Assembly (NCBI RefSeq): GCF_002797595.1
Contig: NZ_PGFE01000002.1
Location: 690,337-754,336 of the forward strand
Reading direction: 5' to 3'
DNA length: 64,000 nt
Source of the DNA: Sediminihabitans luteus
GTDB lineage: Bacteria > Actinomycetota > Actinomycetes > Actinomycetales > Cellulomonadaceae
The notes under the pieces were generated by a model. The model made no database searches. It saw nothing but the letters and a program-made list of their open reading frames with translations, and was not told where the DNA came from. Position 1 is the stretch's first letter. Each line of letters begins with the position of its first letter. A program made the position numbers and the translations under genes. This document shows, one piece after another, positions 23,001 to 32,100 of the stretch.

Positions 23001-25356
23001 CGTGGTGACGGTCGCCGGGTGCGTCGCGCTCCTGGTCGCCGCGGGCGCACCCGGCGGGCCGGCGGCGCAGCGGGTGCGCGACCTCGGTGAGGGCACCGCG
23101 GCGGTGGTCGCCGCGATCGGCCTGTGCGCGCTCCCGACGACCGACGCGACGACGGCCACCGTCACGCTCGCGCTCGCCGCCGTGGCCGCGGGTGTGCGGG
23201 CCGTCGCGCCCGACCGTCGCTGGGCGGCATGGATCGCCCTCGTGCTCGCGACCGCTGCCTGGTGGACGGCGCTGCGGGCGTCGGGCGCCGAGCTCCTCGA
23301 GATCTACCTCGTGCCGCCGGGGCTCGTGCTGCTGCTCGTCGGGCTGCGCCGCAGCCGAGCGGGTTCCCCGCGCGGGGGGTCGCTCGTGGCTGCGGGGCTG
23401 GCGCTCGCGACCGTGCCGACCGCCGTGCTCGACGGCGTGCTCGTCGAGGTCGGCGGCACCGGTGTCGAGCGCGCCGCCGCGACTGCCGTCGTGATCGCGG
23501 TCCTGCTCGTCTGGGGTCTGCGCACGGCTCCCCGCTCCACTGGGCCGGAGCTCACGCGCCGCGAGGCGATCGTGTGGGTCGCGGCACTGCTGACGGTCCT
23601 CGGACCCCTGCGCGCGGCCCTGACGCCCTGGAGCGCCGCGAGCACGCAGCTCGTGCCCGAGGTGTGGGCGCTGCTCGCAGCGCTCGCTCTCGCGCTCGCG
23701 CTCGGCGGCGTGGGCCGAGAGCGGCCCGTCGTCGCCCGACCCGTCACGCGCTACGGCTGGATCGTGACGGTGGCCGCCGTGCTCGTGCCCACGGTCGCGG
23801 CCGCGCTGGACGCCCCCGCCGCGCGCGCGAGCGTGGACGGGCTCACGATGCTGGCCGCGGGAGCGACGCTCGCGCTCGCGAGCGCCCCCCGGGCCGGTGC
23901 GCTGCACGCCGGCGTCCTCGCATGGAGGACGTCCCCGCGCACGGGCAGCGTGGTCGGACTCGTCGTCGCGGGCGCGGGCCTCGGCGTCGTCTCCGACGTC
24001 GGCGACGGCCCGGTCTCGCACCTCCCGCTCGACGCGCTCGCCGGCGTCCTGGCCACGCTCGTGCTGCTCGTGTGCCTCGGCCGCACCGTGGCCGGGGACC
24101 GGCACCCGTTGCTGTGGGTCGGGCCCGTGGCCGTCGTCGCGCTCGCCGCGGTCACGTCGCCGCTCCCCTGGCGCGCTCTCGTCTGGGGCGTGGCGGGAGC
24201 CGCGCTCGTGGGGCTCGGACTCGCATCGACAGGGCGCGGCACGGCCGGACGGCGCCGCGCGGGCGCGTTCATGCTCGGGACCGGCACGCTGCTGGTCCTG
24301 GTCGCGCCGTGGCTGCACGGACTGGTCGTCGCGCTCACGTCGCTGGGCGAGTCGACCACGACCGCACCGGGACTCGACGAGGTCGAGGCGTGGACCCTGC
24401 CGGCGTGCGTGCTCCTCGCGGTCGTCCTCTCCCACCCGTCGCTGCGCGCACTGGCCGGCCGGCTCCGTGCGAGCGGCGCCGAGCCCGACCGCGCACCCGC
24501 AGCACAGTCCCCGTCAGCACAGTCCCCGTCAGCACAGTCCCCGTCAGCACAGTCCCCGTCAGCACAGTCCCCGTCAGCACAGTCCCCGTCAGCACAGTCC
24601 CCGTCAGCACAGTCCCCGTCAGCACAGTCCCCGTCAGCACAGTCCCCGTCAGCACAGTCCCCATCGCCACGACAGGCACCGGTGTCGGCTGCGCCCGGCC
24701 TGCAGCTGGTCGCCGCTCTCGTCGCGCACCGCGTCCTGGTGGTCGCGCTCCTCGTCGCGGCGCCGGTCGCGGTGGCTGCCGCGAACGCGCCGCTCGGTTA
24801 CGCGCGCGCCACGGTCCTCGTAGTCGTCGGCGCCGCATGGACGATCCTGCGTGACGCGCGCACGGGCCTGCTCGTCGCGGGGCTCGGCACCGTCCCGCTC
24901 GTGCTTCAGGAGGGCTTCGTCCCGAACGACCTGGCGCTCGAGGTGTTCGGGGCGCTCGTCCTCGTCGTCGGTGCACGCCGCATGCTCCGCACGCGGGCCG
25001 TCGGCTCGTGGGTGGCGCTCGGTCCGGGCCTCGCCCTGGTCCTCGGCGTCGCGTTTGTCGCCGCGCTCGCCGCACCCGAGAACTGGCGGACGGCGCTCGT
25101 GGTCGCGCTCGCAGTCGCGGCGACCGCGACCGGCGCCGCACGCCGCTGGCAGGCGCCGTTCGTGGGTGGCGCGGTGACGACGCTCGTCGTCGTCGGGATC
25201 CAGGTGCTGCCCGCGATCGCGGCCGGGATCGGCCGGCTGGACTGGTGGGTCGTGCTGGCGGTCGGTGGGGCGATTCTGCTCGGCCTCGGGATCACCTACG
25301 AGAAGCGCATCGCGGAGGCTCGTCGGGCGACCGACTACGTGACCTCGATGCGCTGA
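20047..25356 (+). CDS. Giant multi-spanning membrane protein, SCO7613-type, with internal tandem repeats
   Basis: A 1769-residue protein. The N-terminus has a zinc-ribbon-like motif (CPACAALLTSRVCDACG, about 57-73), then an Ala/Pro linker. From about residue 215 it is almost entirely hydrophobic, with several dozen predicted membrane segments in blocks separated by Ala/Thr/Gly linkers. This fits the actinobacterial 'SCO7613 C-terminal domain' membrane protein group, of unknown function. Two linkers are minisatellite-encoded: eight TGG units (22012-22083) and eleven AQSPS units (24501-24665). ATG 20047 has GAGAGG 8 nt upstream; GTG 20062 with AGGA 6 nt upstream is a good alternative. No partner gene is adjacent on the same strand. 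Confidence 0.88.
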   Translation: MPGCSVPTTPEPQRSETQRPASAAPSGPSGPTGPPPPDPTHALRSLLLDRSRCPACAALLTSRVCDACGIDLAGDAGARLWSLSRRAVETIDLRRAVTLEILHEQRLARAAHTGASVRPVATPAASTAAPGASAPPPPPAPPATSGPSAASAPFAPPGGTPAPGVPTAPGNRSTGGPTTGGPTTPGTTSGVRRPAPQRPAPQRPARPPLRVQSVLQVVGVVLLAVASVVFLALSWGSMPLGVRAAVVALATAGVLLGAGHLRTRGVVGGAEALGALGAVLLLLDAWAVRATGLVSAGDDAWYSVAAAVVCGLVLTVWGRRARLHAGSSAGPLLVALAPLLLLPTTSTLASAGATWLVTAALTLLRFVAVPAAGRARETEGQARTATVAAPAATPAAADGATPAPSSAPSPAGSSGATTGSTPALGATAGPGHDEIARTLLGTTGAIAAAFALLLGLGDGLGNLSLRPAHLTGAALMLGATAVVAASAHLAGRSPGSDRTTARPWSTAAGVSAVLTASTAAVSLVAAVLDGSLLDGNASPVTLLAYASAASTGAVAALAAVEVRTGSVRVRESLVGARPAMLLVLLPTVAATVYGALGNAAGSTAASSGALLVACASVVLAALTAATVLPDLTTVLPEPRLTAEPHDPVIARGARDTGGTGGTGGTGGTGGTGGTGGTGGTVEQRELGVPDGRQDDRTTGRRSPSDGTLADAAARTAREWLLALAGLGAVVAVADLVAQVATAVPAHLLVTLALTLGGAVASEVATRTVRARSTIVVTAVVAALVALLSAATAPTVALQIASVLLGLAFQAYVARRHVVGAPALATLGATACTLLYGAVALALGACGVEHGVAATAPAIVLLIVLLGVAGPAGAASWSTRGGSSDRLALMGTGGVILLVAALATWGAAWEGATAGATTPGSGALDATDLVVPLAWLVLLVAVAWFTLDTRETPEARLVASVTLAPVLVAAALTVLALLPARPDVPLVVTVAGCVALLVAAGAPGGPAAQRVRDLGEGTAAVVAAIGLCALPTTDATTATVTLALAAVAAGVRAVAPDRRWAAWIALVLATAAWWTALRASGAELLEIYLVPPGLVLLLVGLRRSRAGSPRGGSLVAAGLALATVPTAVLDGVLVEVGGTGVERAAATAVVIAVLLVWGLRTAPRSTGPELTRREAIVWVAALLTVLGPLRAALTPWSAASTQLVPEVWALLAALALALALGGVGRERPVVARPVTRYGWIVTVAAVLVPTVAAALDAPAARASVDGLTMLAAGATLALASAPRAGALHAGVLAWRTSPRTGSVVGLVVAGAGLGVVSDVGDGPVSHLPLDALAGVLATLVLLVCLGRTVAGDRHPLLWVGPVAVVALAAVTSPLPWRALVWGVAGAALVGLGLASTGRGTAGRRRAGAFMLGTGTLLVLVAPWLHGLVVALTSLGESTTTAPGLDEVEAWTLPACVLLAVVLSHPSLRALAGRLRASGAEPDRAPAAQSPSAQSPSAQSPSAQSPSAQSPSAQSPSAQSPSAQSPSAQSPSAQSPSAQSPSPRQAPVSAAPGLQLVAALVAHRVLVVALLVAAPVAVAAANAPLGYARATVLVVVGAAWTILRDARTGLLVAGLGTVPLVLQEGFVPNDLALEVFGALVLVVGARRMLRTRAVGSWVALGPGLALVLGVAFVAALAAPENWRTALVVALAVAATATGAARRWQAPFVGGAVTTLVVVGIQVLPAIAAGIGRLDWWVVLAVGGAILLGLGITYEKRIAEARRATDYVTSMR
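22012..22083 (+). repeat. 9-bp minisatellite, 8 perfect copies (TGG repeat)
   Basis: Eight identical copies of ACGGGTGGC in frame within the giant membrane protein, encoding Thr-Gly-Gly units in a linker between membrane blocks. The perfect identity suggests recent slippage or expansion. Each copy change is 9 bp and so keeps the frame. Confidence 0.95.
24501..24665 (+). repeat. 15-bp minisatellite, 11 copies (AQSPS repeat)
   Basis: Eleven head-to-tail copies of AGCACAGTCCCCGTC, the last with one change, encode Ala-Gln-Ser-Pro-Ser units in a hydrophilic linker of the giant membrane protein. The 15-bp period keeps the frame whatever the copy number. Lower GC and zero sequence drift set it apart from its surroundings. 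Confidence 0.95.
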
Positions 25357-25412
25357 CGTGATGGGGTGCGCTGACGTGACCTCGGTGCGCTGACGTGACG
25401 GGACTGCGCTGA
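25338..25412 (+). repeat. 18-19 bp tandem repeat across the stop codon of the giant membrane protein
   Basis: Four imperfect copies of a unit of the form CGTGACCTCGGTGCGCTGA. The first copy holds the last codons and stop of the membrane protein gene; the other three are downstream. Every copy ends in the same GCGCTGA, so copies of the stop region have been duplicated into the spacer. Confidence 0.85.
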
Positions 25413-25457
25413 CGGTGTCTCGGTTCGTCGGTGCACCGCCGGCGCCACGCGGCGCGG

Positions 25458-25495
25458 CCCCCGGTGCCTGCGCCGCGCGGGGCAGGCACCCGGGG
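25458..25495 (-). terminator. Hairpin downstream of pafA
   Basis: GC-rich inverted repeat with arms CCCCGGTGCCTGC and GCAGGCACCCGGGG (one bulged base), 8 bp beyond the pafA stop. It lies in the convergent space between pafA and the giant membrane protein gene and could end transcription from both sides. Confidence 0.65.
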
Positions 25496-25502
25496 TGCCG
25501 GG

Positions 25503-26864
25503 TCACATGCTCTCGATGAGCCTCTCGACGCGCTCGTCGACGCTGCGGAACGGGTCCTTGCACAGCACCGTGCGCTGCGCCTGGTCGTTGACCTTGAGGT
25601 GCACCCAGTCGACGGTGTAGTCCCGCCGGGCCTCCTGCGCGGCGCGCACGAAGTCGCCGCGCAGCTTGGCGCGCGTCGTCTGCGGCGGGATCGCGGTCGA
25701 CTCGAACACCTCGAGGTCGGTCGTGACCCGGTCGACCATGCCGCGCGCCGCGAGCAGGTTGTACAGCCCGCCCGTGCGCGAGATGTCGTGGTACGCAAGG
25801 TCGAGGCGAGCGATGCGCGGGTCGTCGAGCTCGAGCCCGTGCTTGTCCTGGTAGCGCCGGATCAGCTTGTGCTTGATGACCCAGTCGAGCTCGCGGTCCA
25901 CGAGGGACAGGTCGCCCGACTCGAGCGCACGCAGGCCCCGCTCCCACAGGTCGAGGACCTGCTTGACGATCGGCGTCACGGTCGACTCCGCCTCGACGAA
26001 GTCCCGCACGCGCTGCAGGTACTCGCCCTGTAGGTCGATCGCGGTCACGGTGCGTCCGTTCGCGAGCTGCACTGGGTGCTTGCCGGTCATGTCGTGGCTG
26101 ATCTCGCGGATCGACCGGATGGGGTTCTCGAGCGCCATGTCGCGCATCGGGACGCCGGCCTCGACGAGCCGTAGCACGAGGTCGGTGGCGCCGACCTTGA
26201 GCATCGTGGTGGGCTCGGCCATCGACGAGTCGCCGACGATGACGTGCAGGCGACGGAACGCCTCGGCGTCGGCGTGCGGCTCGTCGCGCGTGTTGATGAT
26301 GGGCCGCGAGCGCGTGGTGGCGCTCGAGACGGCCTCCCAGATGTGGTCGGCGCGCTGCGACAGGCAGTACGTCGCCCCGCGCGGCGTCGCGAGCACCTTG
26401 CCCGCCCCGGTCAGCACCTGCCGCGTGATGAAGAACGGCACGAGCACGTCGGACAGGCGCGAGAAGTCGCCCTGGCGCCGCACGAGGTAGTTCTCGTGGC
26501 AGCCGTAGGAGTTGCCCGCCGAGTCGGTGTTGTTCTTGAACAGGTGGATCGTGCCCGGCAGGCCCTCGTGCTCGAGGCGCTGCTGGGCGTCGGCGACGAG
26601 GCCTTCGAGGATCCGCTCTCCCCCGCGGTCGTACGCGACGAGCTGGGCGATGTCGTCGCACTCGGCCGTCGCGTACTCGGGGTGCGAGCCCACGTCGAGG
26701 TACAGGCGCGAGCCGTTGCGCAGGAACACGTTGGACGACCTGCCCCAGGCGACGACCTTGCGGAACAGGTAGCGGGCGACCTCGTCGGCCGAGAGCCCAC
26801 GCCCGTCGTCCGCGGCGCACGTGACGCCGTACTCGGTCTCGAGCCCGAAGATCCTGCGGTCCAT
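25503..26864 (-). CDS. pafA: Pup--protein ligase PafA
   Basis: PafA joins the C-terminal glutamate of Pup to lysines of target proteins, using ATP. The 453-residue protein starts [16 protein letters not shown], where the Glu-containing glutamine-synthetase-like motif binds Mg-ATP. Further family motifs are [26 protein letters not shown] and [10 protein letters not shown]. It is paralogous to Dop at 30306 but lacks the extra N-terminal loop found in Dop. ATG 26864 overlaps the prcA stop by 1 bp (TGATG). It is the last gene of the proteasome operon. Confidence 0.97.
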   Translation of the reverse strand: MDRRIFGLETEYGVTCAADDGRGLSADEVARYLFRKVVAWGRSSNVFLRNGSRLYLDVGSHPEYATAECDDIAQLVAYDRGGERILEGLVADAQQRLEHEGLPGTIHLFKNNTDSAGNSYGCHENYLVRRQGDFSRLSDVLVPFFITRQVLTGAGKVLATPRGATYCLSQRADHIWEAVSSATTRSRPIINTRDEPHADAEAFRRLHVIVGDSSMAEPTTMLKVGATDLVLRLVEAGVPMRDMALENPIRSIREISHDMTGKHPVQLANGRTVTAIDLQGEYLQRVRDFVEAESTVTPIVKQVLDLWERGLRALESGDLSLVDRELDWVIKHKLIRRYQDKHGLELDDPRIARLDLAYHDISRTGGLYNLLAARGMVDRVTTDLEVFESTAIPPQTTRAKLRGDFVRAAQEARRDYTVDWVHLKVNDQAQRTVLCKDPFRSVDERVERLIESM

Positions 26865-27577
26865 CAGCGCACCTCGCCGTCGTCCGTGCCGAGCAGACCT
26901 GCGAGCTCGGTGCCCCCGACCCGCCGGAACGTGCGCCGCGGGCGCGTGCGGTCGAGCACCGCGACCTCGAGCTGCGCGGGCGCGATCGCGCGCGGCTCGC
27001 CGCCCTCCTCGGACCACCCGAGCGCCCGGACCGCGAGCGCGAGCGCGTCGCCGAGCCCGAGGCCGGGCGTCCAGCCCTCGGCCACGACGGCGCCGAGCTC
27101 GTCGGCCCGCCCGCCCATGACGACGTGGTCGTGCACGTCGGTGACCGACCCGTCGTACGACAGGCGGTAGATCTGGTCGGCCGCGGCGTCGGCGCCGACC
27201 TCGGCGACCACGAGCTCGACCTCGAGCGGCTTGGACTCGGTCGTGAACACGGTGCCGAGCGTCTGCGCGTACGCGTTGGCCAGGCCCCGGGCGTTGACGT
27301 CGGAACGGTCGTACGAGTAGCCCTTGAGGTCGGCGTATCGCACGCCGGCCACGCGCAGGTTCTCGAACTCGTTGTACTTGCCGACCGCGGCGAACCCGAT
27401 GCGGTCGTAGATCTCGGAGATCTTGTGCAGCGCGCGCGACGGGTTCTCGGTCGCGAACGCGATCCCGTCCGCGTAGGCGACCAGGACGACCGAGCGTCCC
27501 CGGGCGATGCCCTTGCGCGCGTAGTCCGCGCGATCCTTCATGAGCTGCTCGGGCGAGACGTAGAACGGCATGGTCAT
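26864..27577 (-). CDS. prcA: Proteasome alpha subunit PrcA
   Basis: PrcA forms the outer, gating rings of the 20S core particle and has no protease activity. The 237-residue protein has the alpha-type N-terminus ([22 protein letters not shown]) that gates the pore, then the conserved [16 protein letters not shown]. The C-terminal tail is longer and more variable. ATG 27577 overlaps the prcB stop by 4 bp (ATGA); a second ATG two codons later (27571) is possible. Core-particle assembly with PrcB is expected from the coupled order prcB-prcA. Confidence 0.97.
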   Translation of the reverse strand: MTMPFYVSPEQLMKDRADYARKGIARGRSVVLVAYADGIAFATENPSRALHKISEIYDRIGFAAVGKYNEFENLRVAGVRYADLKGYSYDRSDVNARGLANAYAQTLGTVFTTESKPLEVELVVAEVGADAAADQIYRLSYDGSVTDVHDHVVMGGRADELGAVVAEGWTPGLGLGDALALAVRALGWSEEGGEPRAIAPAQLEVAVLDRTRPRRTFRRVGGTELAGLLGTDDGEVR

Positions 27578-28398
27578 GCGCGCGGCCCTCCCAGGCGGTC
27601 GGCGCGGTCGGCGAGGATCGCCGCCACGACGGGGTCGAGGTCGTCGTCGGCGACGCGCACGTACCCGGCGGCCGTCACCGACGCGACGACCGGCCAGATG
27701 CGCCGCACCGCGTCCGGGCCACCGGTCGCGGAGTCGTCGTCCGCGGCGTCGTACAGGGCCTCGACCGCGACGCGGACGCCGTCGGCCGGGCTCAGGCCGG
27801 GTCGCCAGAGCTTCTTGAGCGCGCCGCGCGCGAAGACCGACCCCGACCCGACGCTGTGGTGGTCGCGCTCCTCGTAGCGGCCGCCCGTGACGTCGTACGA
27901 GAAGATGCGGCCCGTCGCCCGGGCCACGTCGTACCCCGCGAACAGCGGCACGACCGCGAGGCCCTGCATCGCGAGGCCGAGGTTGCCGCGGATCATGGTC
28001 GAGAGCCGGTTCGCCTTGCCCTCGAGCGACAGCAGCGTGCCCTCGATCTTCTCGTAGTGCTCGAGCTCGAGCTGGAACATGCGCACGAGCTCGATCGCGA
28101 TGCCCGCCGTCCCGGCGATGCCGACCGCCGAGAGCTCGTCGGCCGGGAAGACCTTCTCGATCTCGCGGTGCGCGATCATCGACCCGGCGGTCGCCCGCCG
28201 GTCACCGGCCATGACGACGCCGCCGTCGACCTGGAGGGCGACGATCGTGGTCGCGTGCGGCACGGCGGGCGCCGCGAAGTCGCCGTCCCGCCGTCCCGGC
28301 AGCAGGTGCGGGGCGTGCGACGAGACGAAGTCGAGGAACGAGGACGACCCGGGGGTCGTGAAGGCGTGGGGCAGGCGGGCGCTGCGCTCGTCGCTCAT
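27574..28398 (-). CDS. prcB: Proteasome beta subunit PrcB
   Basis: PrcB is the proteolytic subunit of the 20S core. A propeptide of about 49 residues is followed by the threonine nucleophile ([13 protein letters not shown], Thr50), which becomes the new N-terminus after self-cleavage. [11 protein letters not shown] and [14 protein letters not shown] are typical. The propeptide contains [11 protein letters not shown]. The 274-residue length is normal for actinobacteria. ATG 28398 has AGGA 4 nt upstream and lies 6 bp after the pup stop. Confidence 0.97.
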   Translation of the reverse strand: MSDERSARLPHAFTTPGSSSFLDFVSSHAPHLLPGRRDGDFAAPAVPHATTIVALQVDGGVVMAGDRRATAGSMIAHREIEKVFPADELSAVGIAGTAGIAIELVRMFQLELEHYEKIEGTLLSLEGKANRLSTMIRGNLGLAMQGLAVVPLFAGYDVARATGRIFSYDVTGGRYEERDHHSVGSGSVFARGALKKLWRPGLSPADGVRVAVEALYDAADDDSATGGPDAVRRIWPVVASVTAAGYVRVADDDLDPVVAAILADRADRLGGPRA

Positions 28399-28404
28399 CG
28401 TGTC

Positions 28405-28599
28405 CTACTGCCCGCCCTTCTGCACGAACCCGCGCACGAACTGCTCGGCGTTCGACTCGAGCACCTCGTCGATCTCCTCCAGGAGCGAGTCGACCTCCGC
28501 GTCGTCCTTGCTGACCGCGGGGGCGACGGGCGCGGGGGCCGCGTCCGCGTCGTCGTCGGGGCGACGGTCCTGGGGCTGCGCGTGCTCTTGACCGGCCAT
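28405..28599 (-). CDS. pup: Prokaryotic ubiquitin-like protein Pup
   Basis: Pup is the protein tag for proteasomal degradation. The 64-residue protein is acidic and disordered in its first half, then has the helix-forming, Mpa-binding region (DDAEVDSLLEEIDEVLESNA) and the conserved tail FVRGFVQKGGQ. The last residue is Gln, so Dop must deamidate it to Glu before ligation. ATG 28599 has AGGAG 6 nt upstream. It stands between dop and prcB, the classical order. Confidence 0.98.
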   Translation of the reverse strand: MAGQEHAQPQDRRPDDDADAAPAPVAPAVSKDDAEVDSLLEEIDEVLESNAEQFVRGFVQKGGQ

Positions 28600-28665
28600 G
28601 TCGATCTCCTCGTTCTCGTGGAGCGTGCGCTCCGACGTCGTGCGTCCGTCCAGCCTAGGCCCTGA

Positions 28666-30306
28666 TCAGCCCCGCGACGCGGACAGACCCGCGAGCAGGG
28701 CGCCCGCGTCCGGGCTCGCGTCGAGCAGCGCGCCGATGTGCCCGCGCGTGCCGCGCAACGGGTCGAGCATCGGCACGCGCTGCAACGACCGCGCGCCCGG
28801 GACGTCGAAGATCACCGAGTCCCAGCTCGCGGCCGACACGTTCGACCCGTACCGCGCCATGACCTCGCCGCGGAAGTACGCGCGCGTGTCCGCCGGCGGG
28901 TGGTGCACGGCCGCCGCGACCGAGTCCTCGTCGACCAGCCGGTCGACCGCGCCCGACGCCACGAGCCGGTGGTAGATCCCCCGCTCGGGCCGCACGTCCG
29001 ACCACTGCAGGTCGAGCGCCGCCAGGCGCGGGTGGTCCCACGCGAGACCGTCCCGACGCCGCATCGCCTCGAGGACGCGGAGCTTGGCGACCCACTCGAC
29101 CTCGCGCGCGCACGACGCCGGGTCCTGGGCGAGCCGGCCCAGGACCGAGGCCCACCGGTCCAGGACGTCCGCAGTGCCGTCGTCCGGCACCCCGCCCAGG
29201 GCCGCGAGCGCGTCCCGGACGATCGAGACGTACTCGCCCTGCACCTCGAGCGCCGTGAGCTCGCGGCCGTCCGCCAGCGCCAGGCGGACGCCCAGCGTCA
29301 GGTCGTGGCTCACGCGCGCGACGTCCGCGACCGGGTCCGCGAGCCGCAGGGCCGCGAGCCGCCCGCGCACCGCGCACCCGGCCTCGGCCGCCGCGTCCAG
29401 GTGCTCGAGCAGCCACAGCACGAGCGACGTCGTGCCGAGCTTGAGGTACGTCGCGACCTCGAGGTGGTTCGCGTCACCGATGATCAGGTGCAGCCGGCGC
29501 CAGCGCGCACGGTCCGCGTGCGGCTCGTCGCGCGTGTTGACGATCGGCCGCCGCAGCGTCGTCTCGAGACCGACCTCGGCCTCCATGTAGTCCGCGCGCT
29601 GCGAGAGCTGGAACCCTGGCTCCTGGCCCGACTGACCCAGGCCCACCCGGCCCGAGCCAGTGAACACCTGCCGCGTCACCAGGAACGGCGTGAGCCCGTC
29701 CACGACCGTCGCGAACGGCACGGACCGCTCGACCAGGTAGTTCTCGTGCGTGCCGTAGCTCGCACCCTTGCCGTCGACGTTGTTCTTGTACAGCACGACC
29801 TCCGAGCCCGGGATCGCGAGCAGCTCCCGGCTCGCGGCCAGCATGACCCGCTCCCCCGCGACGTCCCAGCGCACCGCGTCGAGCGGGTTCGTGACCTCGG
29901 GCGAGGAGTACTCCGGGTGCGCGTGGTCCACGTAGAGCCGCGCACCGTTGGTCAGGATCACGTTCGCCGCGCTCGGGTCGTCGTACTCGTCGACGTCGGG
30001 GCGCGCGATCTCCTCGAACGCGTCCTGCCCCGCCGACGGACCCGCCGGCGCTGCGTGCTCCGGGTCGTCCGTCAGCAACGACGGGTGCGCCGACGCCCGC
30101 TGGAGCCGGAACCCGCGCGCGTCCGAGAGCGGGTCCTCGTCGTCGTAGTCCCACCGGGCGCGACCGCGCACCCCGTCGGCGCTCGCGGCGAGCGCCCGGT
30201 ACGTCGTCACGACCTGGCTGGACATGAGCATCGGGTTCGCCAGGGGGCGTCCCGGCTGCAGCACGCCGTACTCGGTCTCGATCCCCATCACGCGTCGAAC
30301 GGTCAC
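28666..30306 (-). CDS. dop: Pup deamidase/depupylase Dop
   Basis: Dop deamidates the C-terminal Gln of Pup and also removes Pup from conjugates. It shares the glutamine-synthetase-like fold with PafA ([44 protein letters not shown]). The 546-residue length reflects the insertion after the first strand (about 40-100, acidic here), which is the Dop-loop region absent from PafA. The GTG start at 30306 has no separate ribosome site; a TAGGGT box lies exactly six bases upstream, so the mRNA is probably leaderless. ATG 30288 is an alternative. Confidence 0.96.
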   Translation of the reverse strand: MTVRRVMGIETEYGVLQPGRPLANPMLMSSQVVTTYRALAASADGVRGRARWDYDDEDPLSDARGFRLQRASAHPSLLTDDPEHAAPAGPSAGQDAFEEIARPDVDEYDDPSAANVILTNGARLYVDHAHPEYSSPEVTNPLDAVRWDVAGERVMLAASRELLAIPGSEVVLYKNNVDGKGASYGTHENYLVERSVPFATVVDGLTPFLVTRQVFTGSGRVGLGQSGQEPGFQLSQRADYMEAEVGLETTLRRPIVNTRDEPHADRARWRRLHLIIGDANHLEVATYLKLGTTSLVLWLLEHLDAAAEAGCAVRGRLAALRLADPVADVARVSHDLTLGVRLALADGRELTALEVQGEYVSIVRDALAALGGVPDDGTADVLDRWASVLGRLAQDPASCAREVEWVAKLRVLEAMRRRDGLAWDHPRLAALDLQWSDVRPERGIYHRLVASGAVDRLVDEDSVAAAVHHPPADTRAYFRGEVMARYGSNVSAASWDSVIFDVPGARSLQRVPMLDPLRGTRGHIGALLDASPDAGALLAGLSASRG

Positions 30307-30312
30307 GACGCC

Positions 30313-30318
30313 ACCCTA
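30313..30318 (-). promoter_or_regulatory. -10 box placed for leaderless dop mRNA
   Basis: TAGGGT on the minus strand, six bases before GTG 30306, in the 16-bp gap after mpa. It suggests that dop and the core-particle genes can be transcribed independently of mpa. Confidence 0.55.
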
Positions 30319-30322
30319 TGCG

Positions 30323-31990
30323 TCAGAGGTACTGCCCCGTGTTCGTGACCGTGTCGATGGTGCGCGGCGCCGCCCCCTCGCCCTCCTTCTGCACGATGGT
30401 GCGGATGAAGACGATGCGCTCGCCCTTCTTGCCGGAGATGCGCGCCCAGTCGTCCGGGTTGGTCGTGTTGGGCAGGTCCTCGTTCTCGCGGAACTCGTCG
30501 ACGCACGCCGCGAGGAGGTGCTCGACGCGGATCCCGCGCTGACCGGTCGCCAGGAGGTCCTTGATCGCGGACTTCTTGGCCCGGTCGACGACGTTCTGGA
30601 TCATCGCGCCCGAGTTGAAGTCCTTGAAGTACAGGACCTCCTTGTCGCCGCTCGCGTACGTGACCTCGAGGAACTTGTTCTCGTCGGCCTCGGAGTACAT
30701 GCGCTCGACGACCGCGCGGATCATCCCGGCGACCGCCTCGGGGCGGCTCTCGCCGTGCTCGGTGAGGTCCTCGGCGTGGATCGGCAGGTCCTGCGTGAGG
30801 TACTTCGCGAAGATCTCCTTGGCACCCTCGGCGTCGGGGCGCTCGATCTTGATCTTCACGTCGAGGCGACCCGGGCGCAGGATCGCCGGGTCGATCATGT
30901 CCTCGCGGTTGGACGCGCCGATCACGATCACGTTGTCGAGGCGCTCGACGCCGTCGATCTCGCTCAGCAGCTGCGGCACGATCGTGGTCTCGACGTCGGA
31001 CGACAAGCCGGTGCCGCGCGTGCGGAACAGCGACTCCATCTCGTCGAAGAACACCACGACGGGGGTGCCCTGCGACGCCTTCTCGCGGGCGCGGGCGAAG
31101 ATCAGCCGGATGTGGCGCTCGGTCTCGCCCACGTACTTGTTGAGCAGCTCGGGGCCCTTGACGTTGAGGAAGAAGCTGCGCGCGCCCGCGCTCACGTCCT
31201 CGCCGCGCGCCCGCGCGACGGTGTGCGCGAGCGAGTTCGCGACGGCCTTGGCGATGAGGGTCTTGCCGCAGCCGGGCGGCCCGTACAGCAGGATGCCCTT
31301 GGGCGGGCGCAGCCCGTGCTCGCGGAACAGGTCGGGGTGCGAGAACGGCAGCTCGACCGCGTCCCGGATCTGCTCGATCTGCGGGCCGAGACCCCCGATG
31401 TCGGAGTAGTCGATGTCCGGGACCTCCTCGAGCAGGAGGTCCTCGACCTCGGACTTCGGGACGACCTCGAACACGAACCCGTTGCGCGTGTCGACCGTGA
31501 GGCTGTCGCCCACCCGCACCCCGGCCGCGAGCGAGCCCGCGAGGCGGACGACGCGCTCGTCGTCCGACCGTCCGACGACCAGGACCCGCTCGGGGTCGAG
31601 GACCTCCTTGACGGTCACGATCTCGCCCGTGCGCTCGTACCCGCCCGCCGCGACGACGGTCATCGCCTCGTTGAGCTTGACCTCCTGGCCCGGGCGCAGC
31701 GTCGCCACGTCGAGCGACGGCGACGCGCCGACGTGCATCTTGCGCCCCGCCGCGGACACGTCGACCGTGCCGTCGTCGTGCGCACCGAGGAACACCGCGT
31801 AGGTGCCCGGCGGCTTGGCGAGCTCGTCGATCTGGCGGCGCTGCTCGACGATCTGGTCGCGCGCAGCCCGCAGCGCCTCGGCGAGCCGCTCGTTCTTGGC
31901 CGAGAGGATCGCGACCTGCCGGTCGTGGTCCCGGGAGTCGCCGCCGGTCCACCGCTCGTGGCCTGGTTCCGTCATCGCCGCACCGCCCAT
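30323..31990 (-). CDS. arc: Proteasome-associated AAA ATPase Mpa/ARC
   Basis: Mpa recognises pupylated proteins through its coiled coil, unfolds them and feeds them into PrcAB. The 555-residue protein has an N-terminal coiled coil (about 25-60), two OB-fold domains (about 65-200), and a AAA module with Walker A GPPGCGKT and Walker [11 protein letters not shown]. The C-terminus ends in GQYL, the tail that docks to the core particle. ATG 31990 is listed; ATG 31975 five codons later is also possible, as neither has a strong ribosome site. dop follows after 16 bp. Confidence 0.96.
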   Translation of the reverse strand: MGGAAMTEPGHERWTGGDSRDHDRQVAILSAKNERLAEALRAARDQIVEQRRQIDELAKPPGTYAVFLGAHDDGTVDVSAAGRKMHVGASPSLDVATLRPGQEVKLNEAMTVVAAGGYERTGEIVTVKEVLDPERVLVVGRSDDERVVRLAGSLAAGVRVGDSLTVDTRNGFVFEVVPKSEVEDLLLEEVPDIDYSDIGGLGPQIEQIRDAVELPFSHPDLFREHGLRPPKGILLYGPPGCGKTLIAKAVANSLAHTVARARGEDVSAGARSFFLNVKGPELLNKYVGETERHIRLIFARAREKASQGTPVVVFFDEMESLFRTRGTGLSSDVETTIVPQLLSEIDGVERLDNVIVIGASNREDMIDPAILRPGRLDVKIKIERPDAEGAKEIFAKYLTQDLPIHAEDLTEHGESRPEAVAGMIRAVVERMYSEADENKFLEVTYASGDKEVLYFKDFNSGAMIQNVVDRAKKSAIKDLLATGQRGIRVEHLLAACVDEFRENEDLPNTTNPDDWARISGKKGERIVFIRTIVQKEGEGAAPRTIDTVTNTGQYL

Positions 31991-32036
31991 CCGTCGTCAC
32001 GGGTGCGCACGGACGACGCACCCGCGTGGTGGCACG

Positions 32037-32042
32037 ACTCTA
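32037..32042 (-). promoter_or_regulatory. Candidate -10 box for mpa
   Basis: TAGAGT on the minus strand, 46 nt before ATG 31990, in the spacer after trmI. No good -35 is seen. Confidence 0.45.
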
Positions 32043-32100
32043 TGCAGGTTCGGCCCCCGGATGCGTGACGTACACCCTGTGAGACGCGCGACGTGCCGCG

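Noticed and set aside
20230-24435. A 1401-codon frame antisense to the giant membrane protein
   Set aside because: Extreme Arg/Asp/Glu/Gly/His composition and no domain; the plus-strand frame has clear membrane segments and a zinc ribbon.
24501-24665. A regular repeat array that might suggest a CRISPR
   Set aside because: The units are 15 bp, head to tail, with no unique spacers, and they encode AQSPS in frame. No cas genes are in the window.
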